DNA of 64,000 nt, taken from positions 33,054,893 through 33,118,892 of the forward strand of contig OZ024895.1 of assembly GCA_964017195.1 (NCBI GenBank), given 5' to 3'. Each line of letters opens with the position of its first letter. Within the stretch, counting starts at the first letter, position 1. The position numbers and the translations under genes are program-made. This DNA is from Siderastrea radians. Lineage: Eukaryota; Cnidaria; Anthozoa; Scleractinia; Rhizangiidae. Below, in pieces: positions 46,401 to 58,400 of this stretch. A model generated the notes under the pieces. It made no database searches. It saw only the letters and a list, made by a program, of their open reading frames with translations, and was not told the origin of the DNA.

Positions 46401-49400
46401 GGTTTTGTCCTGTCAACCTTAAACAAGCTCCCCCAAGTGAAACCCGATTTGGTGAGAACAGACGAGGGGTGGGAAGATTGGAACATGGAAAAGTTGATCG
46501 ATTCTATCCAAAAATGGCTCAAGCGCAACAAGGCCGAAGACAATCATAAAGATCTAACGGAGCCAAAGAAAAGGGAACGCCATTATTTTAGCCAGAAAGA
46601 GCCCCATTGCCTGTTCTGTGAGCAAAACCACTGGGGAGAGTCGTGCCCAACATATGACACAATCGCGAAACGGAGAGAGTTCTTTGCAGCAAGACGGCTA
46701 TGTTACAATTGCGCCCGCCCAGGACATACTGGGAAAGAATGTCGTAGCAGGGGGTGCTATAAGTGCAAGAGCAAACACCACACCAGCCTATGTGATAGGT
46801 CCAAGGGGAGCGAGACGCAAGATCCCAACGCCTTCTGTCGAGGAAAAGTCTCTACCCGCCATAGTACCGCTGAAAATCTGGGGGATTACGTTTTGGGCTT
46901 ACCTAGACACAGGGTCGGGAAGGAACTTTATTTCCAAGGAAGCAGCTAACAAGTTGAAGCTAAACCCAATACGTCACGAGTCGCGCCACATTGTAACGGT
47001 TAATGGGACGAAATAACAGTCTATGCCAATCTATGACGTGACAATCAACTCAATCGACAGTAAGGCAAGCGAGAAAATAGAAATTACAGGAAGCAAACTT
47101 GCAGATTTCACAACTATCAAGAGGCCCACCCTGTCAGAACTGAAGGAGAAATATCAACATGTGCAGGGGAAGATGTTTTACAGAACCGCAAGCGAAGAGT
47201 ATCCAATCCATCTAATACTCGGGGATGCCACCTACTGCAAGATCAGGACGGAACAAGTGCACAAAGGCAAACCAGAGGATCCAATCGTTGAGGGAACCAC
47301 ATTTGGCTGGATTGTTCATGGTGGGGAAGAATACGCAGACAGCAAGTGCATGTATGTGAGAGAGACTGACGAGTACGAAAGACTGTACTCGCTCGACGTT
47401 TTAGGAGTAGAGGACCGAGGGGAAGACGATCAGCTAGACGTCTACAAGGAATTTAAAGAGAGCATATCGAAGAGAAGTGATGGCAGGTACGAGGTGGGCG
47501 TGCCGTGGATTCCAGGTGCCAAGCTCTCAAATACAAATGAGGAGCCCAGCAGGAGACGCCTTCACAACGTAGAACGAAAACTGAAGAGAAACGAGGAGCT
47601 GAAGATCGAGTATGACAACGTAGTTCGCGAACAGATCGAGCAGAGCATCGTCGAGAAAACACCAGAGCAGCCAACGGGTGAACGTGTATTTCACATGCCC
47701 ACAATCCGGTAGTGAGAGAGAGCGCTACTTCAACCAAAGTGAGAATGGTGTTCGACGCGAGCGCAAAACCACATTCACTCGCCAACAGTGTGAACGAATG
47801 CATGCACACCGGCCCACCGCTGCAACCGCTGCTATGGGACATCATGATTAGGGCGCGAATGTCATCCGACATACTGCTGGCGGACCTTCAAAAGGCGTTC
47901 CTACAGATTGCAATCAAGGAGGAGGACAGAGATGCGTTCCGCTTCTTATACAACATAAATGGAAAGGAAGAACATTTACGTTTTACAAGGGTGCCCTTCG
48001 GAGCAGAAGCTAGCCCGTTCATGCTGGGAGCTACCCTTCAGCATCATTTCAATGAGCAACCGCCAGAGTTAGAGGATACTGTCCAAGCACTAAAAGAAAA
48101 CACTTATGTGGACAATCTCATGAAAACCGGAAGTGGCGTGGAGGAACTAAAGGAGTTCAAACAGGAAGCAACTGAGATTCTTGAAGGCGCCAGGTTCCCA
48201 GTACACAAGTGGGAGTCCAACATTCCAGAATTAGACAGTGGGGACAATCCAAGCAAGTTGCTCGGCCTCGTGTGGAACAAGAGGGAGGATGCGCTAGAGA
48301 TTCAAGCACAGATACAGAGTGAACAAACACCAACGAAACGATCCATTCTCAGTCAACTCTCAAGTATCTATGATCCGCTCGGCATAATTTCACCGACCAT
48401 GGTAGAGGGCAAGCGAATTTACAGAGAGGCGTGCGATGAAAAGATTGGCTGGAACACTGAAGTGAACAGTGTCAATTCGCGAGATTGGTTCAAGTGGAGT
48501 AGTCAGCTGAGGAACATCAAGGTGCTCAGGTGTGTAGCCAGAGACATCAGCAAGATAAAGACGGTACATCTCCACGTTTTCGCAGATGCCAGCAACGTAG
48601 CGTGTTCAGCGGTGACCGTTGCTGTAGTGGAACACTCAACAGGTTTTGTGAAGGGGCTGCTAACGTCAAAGTCGAGGATCTCAAAACGTAACACATCGAT
48701 TTCAAGGCTAGAACTGGTGGGCGGCCAGATAGCCGCAAACATGGTGAAAAATTTGCTGACAGCGCTGGGGCGGTGGCCTATTACGTCGGTGAACGTGTGG
48801 ATGGACAGTATGGTTGCGCTATTCTGGATCTGCAACCCAGGAAGAGCATGGAAAACATTCGTATCCAATCGAGTAAGGAAAATTGCTGGGATCACTCAAG
48901 AAACCGGAATCGAGTGGAGATATTGCCCAACTGACAAGAATCTGGCAGACTTAGGAAGCCGTGGTGCCTCACTAGAGAAGATGCAGAGAGGGCAGTGGTT
49001 TGAGGGGCTGGAGTGGTTGCTACATGAGGAGGAGTGGCCCGAACAACCGGAGTTAGAGAAAACTAAAAGCGTCAGTGAAGAACACAGACCAGAAAAGGAA
49101 GAGTCGCTTTATTCAGCCAAGAAGGAGCCTGATGAGTGGGACACACTCCTTGCTAGAAGCAAACTCTGGAGAACCTTCCGAGTGACCGCGTGGGCTCTAC
49201 GGTTCAAACATAACTCACTCACCAAGAAACACAAAGCGAAGAAGAGAACGGGACCGTTGACGACCGGGGAGTTGAGTTACGCTAGAGACCGATGGATAAG
49301 GAAGGAACAGGCAGACCTAGAACCAGATTTAGAGAGCCCCGGCTGGAAGTTAGTAACAGAAGAAAACACTGGTATTCTCAAATGCAAGGGGAGGATCCCT

Positions 49401-52400
49401 GGTTACCAGCCGACGTACATTGAGGGGGGAATATTTGCAGACAAGCTCATACGTCATATCCACAATGACATAAAGCACCTAGGAGTCGCAAGTACAATGG
49501 CAGCAGTGAGGGAGGAGTGGTGGATACCTCAACTGAGATCAAAGGTGAAGAAGATAATCAACAGCTGTTACTTGTGCAAGGTGTTTAGCGCTCAACCATA
49601 CAGGCCAACAGAAACAGCTGCACTACCACCGTTCCGCACAGAATGTGAAAGACCATTTGAGACCACAGGGATCGACTTCGCAGGACCCCTCAGTTACAAG
49701 ATTTCCAAGAAAGAGCGGGGCAAGTGTCACATCTTGATATTCACTTGTGCAACATCACGGGCAGTGCACTTAGAGATGACTAAGTCACAAACAGCAGAGG
49801 AATTCCAGAGAAAGCTCAACGGGTTCATCACACGCCGTACCAGGCCAAAACGCATCGTGTCGGACAACGCAGCCGTCTTCAAAACCACAGCCACCTGGAT
49901 CAGGAAGATACACAAGAGTGAAGAGCTGCAAGACTTCTTAGCGCAACAGCAGATAACGTGGCAGTTCAACTTATCAAAGTCGCCGTGGTGGGGAGGATTG
50001 TACGAAAGGTTAATTAAAGAGGTGAAGAGAACCTTGTACAAGACAATGGGGAGGACACACCTAGAGTACGCGCAATTTGAAGCTGTAGTGATGGATATCG
50101 AACGACATCTCAACAACCGTCCCTTGACATATATGGAAAGCGAAACAGGAGAGGAGCAAGTGTTGACGCCCAACACAATCATGTGGGGACAGGAAGCGTA
50201 TACCATAGAAGACATAGAGTTGGACGGGGACGAAGTCACCAAGTTACATGCACGATTGAATGAGAAAAGGCAGCATGTGTGGGAGAGGTGGAAGAAGGAG
50301 TATGTTCACGGCCTCATGGAAAGTCACCGAATCAAGAGAAGCGAGAGTGATTACCCAGAAATCGGAGAGGTCGTACTCATTATCGGTGATGAGAAGAACA
50401 GAGGAGAATGGAAGAAAGGTCGTGTTCTGAAACACATCAGAGGCAGAGACGGAGTTGTAAGAGGAGTTGAGTTACTAAACAAGGGAAACCAAATCCAGCG
50501 GCCACTCCAGCTGGTATGTCCTCTCGAAATACGGAGCCCGCCTGAAGTGAACACGGAGGAGTTAGCAGAGACGAGAGTGCAGGGGAGAACTGTTGAGAGA
50601 AGAAGAGCAGCAGTAGACGCAGGAGCTAAAATCAGAATGATTGCCGAGGATGATTGAACTTTGATTCGTTTCAGCTTAAGTGACACTGATCGTGATTAAG
50701 TAAAATTTAAGTGATACTCAAATTTTAGGGGAGCGTGACCGGAACTGTCGTGACTGCGTTGAAAAGGAATGTTATATTTAGTAGATGATTGACAAATGTA
50801 ATTGAAATAGGAGACAAGTATTGTGAAATAGGTAGGTTTTTAGTTACGAACACAACGCAAACAACACGAGGATTGCGAGGGAGACTATTTTGTATTTTTT
50901 TGTTTTATTTTCGTCATTAAACCCGGGAATTGTTTACAACATCGAGAGAGTCTTTTGTGTACCGTACAACTTCGGGACAGGCTAACTGTTCTCTTATGAA
51001 ATGATCGACTCCTTTCCGCCCTGTTTGATAGGACTGTCATATTTCCACGGGCAAAAGTAATGGGTAATTAATTTTTTAATTAATAATTAACGTGAGGGAA
51101 AAAAAACGCCAGATAAGGTAAGCCAACAGCCTACAGGTTTCTTCATCTCTGACATTTCTCAAACGTGTGAAGAGATGTTGAAAAGGCCGAGATACGCATT
51201 CCACGCTATGAAACGCTAATAATTTGTGGCACTTGTGTATTGGTAAATTGCTCATTCGTGCAACTCTCTTGATAACTTAATTTGAGTGTGTCTGACTTGT
51301 TAAGAGAAAGGCATTCATTTTTTTCTTTCAGTGTACCTTGTTCAGGTAACAACTTCGGATATTCAGGGTGCGAGTTCGGAGGATTTTATATGGATCAAAA
51401 TACGCGGTGATAGGGGTACAACCGAAAAGATATTGCTGGATAACAAAAACCTTGATGACTTTCGACAGGGAAGGTACCTGTACTGCGTTTACATCATATA
51501 ATTATTCAAATGTCAGGGCAATCGTTTACCAGAATGTGTAGCCTGTATACAACATACAGGTTGCATTGAAAGTTGCCTGTAAACTAAACCACTGCACATT
51601 GCAGTCAATTCTTTAACGTTTTCTTTTTTCGTTTGTTTTGTTTTCCTTTTAGTTTATTTGTGTGCTTGATTGTTGGTAATTGTTGGTTTAATTTTGTCTC
51701 GATTTTGTCTTATAGTTTTGGTAGCGTTGACCATTTTACAGTCACCGCTGAGGACGTAGGAAGCGTAACAGGAGTGGCGATTCGTCGTAATAACACTTTT
51801 AAGCCTCGTGCACCCAGTCCTGATTGGCATCTTGATAAAGTGAGAAGTGATTTAACGTTATGGTCTGCACGCACGAGGGAAACAGTCCCTGTAACTAGTC
51901 GTAGGGACCAAGTCCCCTTGTCTGAACCCCACGTGGACAAGACATGTTATGGAGACTCACAGTTTAGTCCGTTCTTGTCTTTTTTGCGTAAGCAGTCAGT
52001 GACGCGCCCCTGCGACTTCTCCCAGGGACTCATTTCGATTCTTTTTTTCAAGACCATTATCAAAGGTAACAAAGGATCGATTTACGCTGAAATTATAAAG
52101 AGGGCTAGCTAGGAAGGTGTTAACGAATATTTTTAACAGGCTGAAAATTAAAAAATATTATAAGAATGTCAAAAAGTTATTCACAAAAATGTAGAGCAAG
52201 AACAATAAAAATGTATACTGCTTAAATAACAACTAAAACAATACAAGCTCTTGAGCAGTTTTGATGTCTTAATTAAGTTGAGGTTTGTACCTCTCGGATA
52301 GTACTTTCGTAGTCAATTCCTAGTTAGCCCACTGCATAAATTCAGCGCATTTCGATCATTTGTTACGTTTGATAAGAACTGATCATGAAATATAGCCTGT

Positions 52401-55400
52401 GCGCAGACGTCTCCTATGTCGGAAAAAGGAGACGTCTGCGCGGAGGCTACCGAAATATTACGTTTGCTTCTCTGTTTGTTGTTTCTCTTGCTTATACTTA
52501 TATTTTAAGTTAGCAAGATGCTTTTGGAGTTTTTCAGTTTTGTTGTATTTCTCACAGCTGTCGGCGTGTAAAGGCTAAATGCACTTTATACATCGCCAAT
52601 CGTCAAATTACTCATCGGGTGTGTGCTTTATTTTAGATTGGCATAAAATTTGGAAATGGATCAAGATACATTGAATTTACTTACGGTGACTGGGTAGCAC
52701 CCAATGTCTGGCTCAATTTATCTGGTAAGTGGTACCAACTAAAAACATATTTATCCTAATATATGTGACCTTCCGTATGACTTTGATGCTGAAGGTGATA
52801 GCACGCTGATAACACGCTTACACTTCAGACATTTATCCTCCATTACCTTGTAATTATACTTTTATGGTCAGGGAACCTACTGATCAGCCTGACTGAAGTA
52901 AATAAGAGCATCGTTCTGTTCTGTTCTGTTCTGTGCTGTGCTGTGCTGTTCTGTTCTGTTTTGTACACAACGCGCTTTTTGTGTCGAGAAGACATGGTTA
53001 TGCACATATTGAACTGGCACTGAAAGAAACAAGAACATGCTTTTTTGGAAAAGTTAAACGCATTAGTAAAATACGCATAAATTGTTACTTTCAGCGTATC
53101 TTATACAAGTGAGAACCTCGGATATTCAGGATGCGGGTACAGATGAGTATATTTGGATCAAGATACGCGGTGATAGGGGTACAACCAGAAAGATAAGTCT
53201 GGATAACAAAAACGTTGATGACTTCGAACAGGGAAGGTAATCATACTGCGTTTAAATCATAAATTAGTGTCGAGGCAATCCTTAATCAATGTTTCCTCTA
53301 GAGGATACACAGGCTTCACTATCAATTGCCTGTAAACTAAGCCACTGCTAGTCTGAGCAAACAGCCGACGTTTCACGAGGTCGCCACTTAACCCTCGCTA
53401 AACGACGTCTGAGTAACGAGCACAGAAATTCCATACTGATGACGCGTCTCTACCCAGATCTTGGTAGTGCCTCTGATTGGTTGGAATTTTCTTTCAGCCA
53501 ATCAGAAGCACTACCAAGATCTGGGTAGTGACTCGTGATCAGTACGGAATTTCTGGGCTCGTTACTCAGACGTCGTTTTGCGAGGATTTAATTAGTGGCG
53601 ACCTCGTGAAACGTCGGCTGTCTTCTCAGGCTAAGCCACTGCAAATGTCAGTAGAACAGAACCGCTGAACACCATTAAACCAGAATAATGCCGAAACACT
53701 GAATGAGAATTCATTTAAAAATTGACATGGAACTTTGTAGGTTTTTATTTCCTTAATGTTTTTGTTTTGCTTTTTTGTTTGGTTCATTTGTGTGTTTGTC
53801 AGTTTTTTGTTCAATTCAGTTGCCTTGGTTTTAATAATCTTTAATTTTCGCAGCGTTGACAATTTTACCGTCACCGCTGAGGACGTAGGGCGCGTGACAG
53901 GAGTGGCGATTCGTCGTGATAACACTTTGAACAACGGCTGGCATCTTGATAAAGTGAGGAGTGATTGAACATATATACATATAGTAACTGCAACTCAATC
54001 ATGTAACACAAACAAAATGAAAGGCCAAAAATATAATTTTTAGCTTTTCATAGTTGACAACCTTAATCCTGGTGAAAATCATCGAAAAATTTTCAAACAT
54101 CTGTGAAGATCTGCATGTGGATCTTAAGGGGGAGCCTTGAGGATTCCCACCTATAACTCTCAAGGATCTTGCTTAATCTTGCAAAGATTAAAGAGGTCCC
54201 TGCAACGATCCTTAAGGACCCTGTAACAATCCTTGAGGATCCTACGATAGTCCTCGAGGGTTCTGCAAAGGTCCTTAAAAATCCTTGCAAAGATCATCAA
54301 GGATCCTTTTGCAGGATCATGTGTAGGATGCTAAAAGATTTTAGAGTATCCTCAAGAAGGATCCTATAAAACATGATAATGATTATTGCTATTAAGGATC
54401 CTGGGTAGGAACCTGTGTTATCTTACAGGATTCTGTAGGATCGTGCAGGATCTTAGAAAATCCTGTTCGTTCCTTATAGGATTTCCACCAGGACCTGCAA
54501 CAGTCCCCTGTAATTTGAAGTCCCTCCGTGTGTGCCGACCTAAGTTCTTAATTGAGCTTCAGTTTTTTCTCATGAGATGCTCTATTAGGTGCATGATTAA
54601 CCAATAAACTGGTTATAAAATATGTTCATCTTTTCAACATAGTTTTAAAGTGAAAGACCAAACTGCTGACTTCTAATTAACATTTAGAACCCAAAGCCGA
54701 GATTTTTCTATGGGGGAATCTAGTAAACGAGGCACAGACGGTCTTTTTTCCTCTCGGCTCTAGTGTTTTTATGACACTTTCATAGAGTTATTTATTTATT
54801 TATTTATTATTTATTTATTTTTTTAAGTCCATAGCTCACGCAATCTTTTACTATCGGAAAGGTGACGATTCAAGCAATCAGAATCGCGTATTCGCAATAG
54901 AGGACGAACGTTGAATGCCTGTTATTGCTAATAGAGGGTTTTGCTGGTGCAATATTCACCTTCTCTGGTTTCTGTGCAGCTGTGTTTTACTCCATGGCTA
55001 GATTTTCAGGTCGTATTGGAGGAAGGGAATGAAAAGATGCCCAAAACTAATGAATTCCCCATACTGTTCCTAATTTACATGCACTATGGAACAAATAACA
55101 GTCGAAAAAAAATTTTGCTAACTTAAAATATAAGTTAAATAAGCAAGAAAAACGACAAACAGTAAAGGAAACGTAACATTTCGGTTCTTTTTTCAAGACC
55201 ATTATTAACAGGAATGTAGAGCAAAGTACAACAAAATGTCAACTGTTAAAATTAAAAGCTAAAACAATATATTTTTAAATCGCCAGTTAAAAGGTAACAC
55301 TAAGCTGAGTTACTGTACGATCCCACTGAAATTCCTCTCCAAAGAAGGCTAAACTGTTTCAGCATCTTGAATGGTCTTAGCAGCCTGGCAGCTTGTCGGT

Positions 55401-58400
55401 GAAGTCATTCCGCCCAACTTGAAACTGGCAGAAATCTAAACGCAGCTGATATAATAGAGCTTGTTGGTACTAGTACAAATCGGCTGCATGTGACTCGTTT
55501 TCATTTTGTGAAGAGAAAATGCCAACATGCTCAGTTCCGGATTGTAACAACAAACCCGAAAAAGAAGGACTAAGCGAGTTACTTTTCATAACCTACCTGT
55601 GAATTGCACTGCCATGCGGTAAACAAGTTTAAACCAAACTGTTTTTAATTTAATTTATAAAGCGATACACAGGCGTTGAAATAATTTTCTACTCAAACAC
55701 TAAATACGATTAGCAATACCGTTAGTGCCAGGAACGTTAACAATTGTACCCTCCGCCTTGTTTTCCGATTCCGGATGCTCAACACACTCCACTTTGGTCA
55801 AATGTCTGAGGCAGTTTTTTCGTTTTAATTTATTCACGACGTAGTTGAAACATGAGCGAGGATATATAGAATGTAAATATATTTTCATTCTCTCAAATAA
55901 ACGAGTTTCTTTGCTATTTGAATGTTCTGCACCTGAACAAAATTATTCTTGCAAGTTGCGACGACAAGCCCGTTTCGCGTTTTCAAACACTTCGAGCTTC
56001 TTTTAGTAAAGTTCGAAAAGTTTTAGTAAACCTACAGGATACTGATAAATTATCAAACTTTCAACAGTGAAAATGATTCTCTTATCTTTGAAGTACTTTT
56101 CTTATTTTGCTCGTTTGATCGCGATTCGTCGTGATAACACTTTGAACAACGGCTGGCACCTTGATAAAGTAAACAACACAACAAATACATTCTTTTGGAG
56201 TTTACACTACTTCACATTTTTTGCAAGAACTCCAGAATGTGCTCTCCAACCGCTCGTTTATTTCATTATCGTCACTACCATCATCATCAGCGACATCGAG
56301 GGCATGTTCTGGCTCAAAGCGATAAGGTTCAAGCGCAGCCATCTCCTCAGCTGTAAGACACCCTGCGTTGGACAGAATGATGTCCTGGACAAGCGGCCAG
56401 GCCGCTAAGTACGATTCAAAGTGGTGGCACGCGATGTTGAATCTTTAAAGAGGAATTTCAGGAGCTTCTACCACGGAGAGGAATTCAGCTTGGTGTTGTC
56501 TTTTTATTGGCAATTAAAACAACAAACACCTTTTCTGAAGTGACCTTCTCCTTTCATTAGTACCTTCGTAGTACCTTGATCATTTCTCAGGTTTAACCTT
56601 CGGACGAACAAGCAAAGTCACACCCCCACCGTGGTACAAGGGGGGGGGGGGGTTGATGGAACCCCTCCCCTGCGTTTTTGCTGTGTTTCAATATTTCGGA
56701 GAGATTTTGCGTTTAGTAGAAAGCCTTTGATGTGCTCTACAAGAGGACGTATATATTATGGGTTGTGGCGCTGCTGGAGGCCTGTGACGTCATCCAAGAT
56801 GGCGGTCAACATGGCCGCCATCTTGGATCTTACCAAAAATTAGAAATTACCCAAAAACGGAGGAAATTGAAAACGTTTGATGTTATTCATGTAAAATATG
56901 ACATAATTAAACATTTTGCTGCTTTTTGCGTACAATTTGTGCTTTTTTTCACCTAAAAAGGTAAAAAACATACAGTTTTTCCTCAAAAATGGCTTAGCTA
57001 CCTGCTGCTTATGACATCATATCTCGTAACCATAGCAACGGATTCTCACTAAACTTGCATCGAAATGTGCCGAAGGGATATATCTACAGCTACTGAAAAC
57101 TGCAGGTGCTGATGAAAAATTGTCTTGGAAAAATTAGAGAAAAACCTTATGGGGGTGGCATATACCTCCCTTCCCCCCCCCCCCCCTTGAACGCCCGAGG
57201 GTTAATACGAACCGAAATATTACGTTTGCTTCTCTTTTTGTTGTTTCTCTTGCTTATACTTATATTTTAAGTCAGCAAGATGTGTTTTTTTTTCGAATGT
57301 CTTCAGGTTTGTTGTATTTCTCGCATCTGTCGGCTGGTAGAGGTTACCTGCACTGTATACATCGTCAATCGTCAAATTACTTATGGGGCGTGTGTTTTAT
57401 TCTAGATTGTCATAAAAGTTGGAAGTGGATCAAGAGATATTGAATTTACTTACGGTGACTGGGTAGCTCCCAATGTTTGGCTCAATTTTTCCGGTAAGTG
57501 GTCCCAACTGTATGTGACCCTCCATATGACTTTGATGCTAAAGGTAATAGCGCGCTCACAACACGTTTACACAACACTTATTTTGTGTCTAGAATACACA
57601 GTTATGCACATATTTAATTGACACTGAAAGAAAGAAGAACATGGTTGTGTATTTTTAACTTTTGTTTGTTTGTTTGTTTTTTAAGTTTAACGCACCAGTT
57701 CTTTTGTTTCTTTCAGCGTGTTTGATGTCACACTTAATGTATGATCGATGCCACTCTTAGTGTGCAATTGAAAATGATGGCCATTTAATTTTTTTCTAAT
57801 AAGGGAATAAAATGACTTTTTGAGGGAATATTGTTTATTTGCGCCCTTGTAGTGTCATTTGTGGCCCTCGCGACACTACAAGGGCGCAAATAAACAATAT
57901 TCCCGAAAAAAAGTCATTTTATTATCATTATTATCAATAAACAAGGCCAAATGATATTAAGAAATCTGACAAATTTAATGAGGCTTTTCCATAAATATAC
58001 AATTTGCTCTGAATGAGTTGACCCAATACTTCAAATAAACTCAAAATTATCTAACTATCTAATTGCCGGCACAAGTTACCTGCGAATTCAATCCAATAAA
58101 TTAGCTGTGTTTGAAAGAAAATAGGCTGAAAACAGCTAAAAGTCTCCCGAAAAATCCAGCGATAGACAATAAAAGATACAAAGATGGAAAATACAAGGAT
58201 AATCACTTAGTCAGTACACGTTTCTACTCACTGTCACTTTCGATTACTACTCGGCGTCGTTTTACGGTTTCGCTTTCTGTTGAATGAGAAGGACCTGCAC
58301 TCTGATAGATGTTCAAAGTTCCGATTTGAATGTGCTGAGTGCAGTTCGGATATGGATGGGCTAACGAGAAAAACTGACTCTGCAGTGACTGAGAAACTGA

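Larger units (their letters stand above)
45174..50979 (+). mobile_element. Full-length BEL/Pao LTR retrotransposon
   Basis: 5.8 kb with two LTRs, PBS-like site, gag, protease, RT, RNase H, integrase and purine tract. It sits in an intron between PLAT1 and PLAT2 in the same orientation as the gene. Gag and the start of pol carry three frame changes and one TAA, so this copy is probably inactive in cis despite its young LTRs. Confidence 0.92.

Noticed and set aside
51633..52112. 159-codon plus-strand ORF as a single-exon gene
   Set aside because: It is PLAT2 exon b with flanking intron read through the acceptor and donor.
56067..56408. 113-codon ORF starting [11 protein letters not shown], resembling the PLAT signal peptide
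   Set aside because: The start codon is GTG, the likeness is short, and the frame runs through the stray exon scrap into the antisense P2X7-C-like fragment; likely coincidence.
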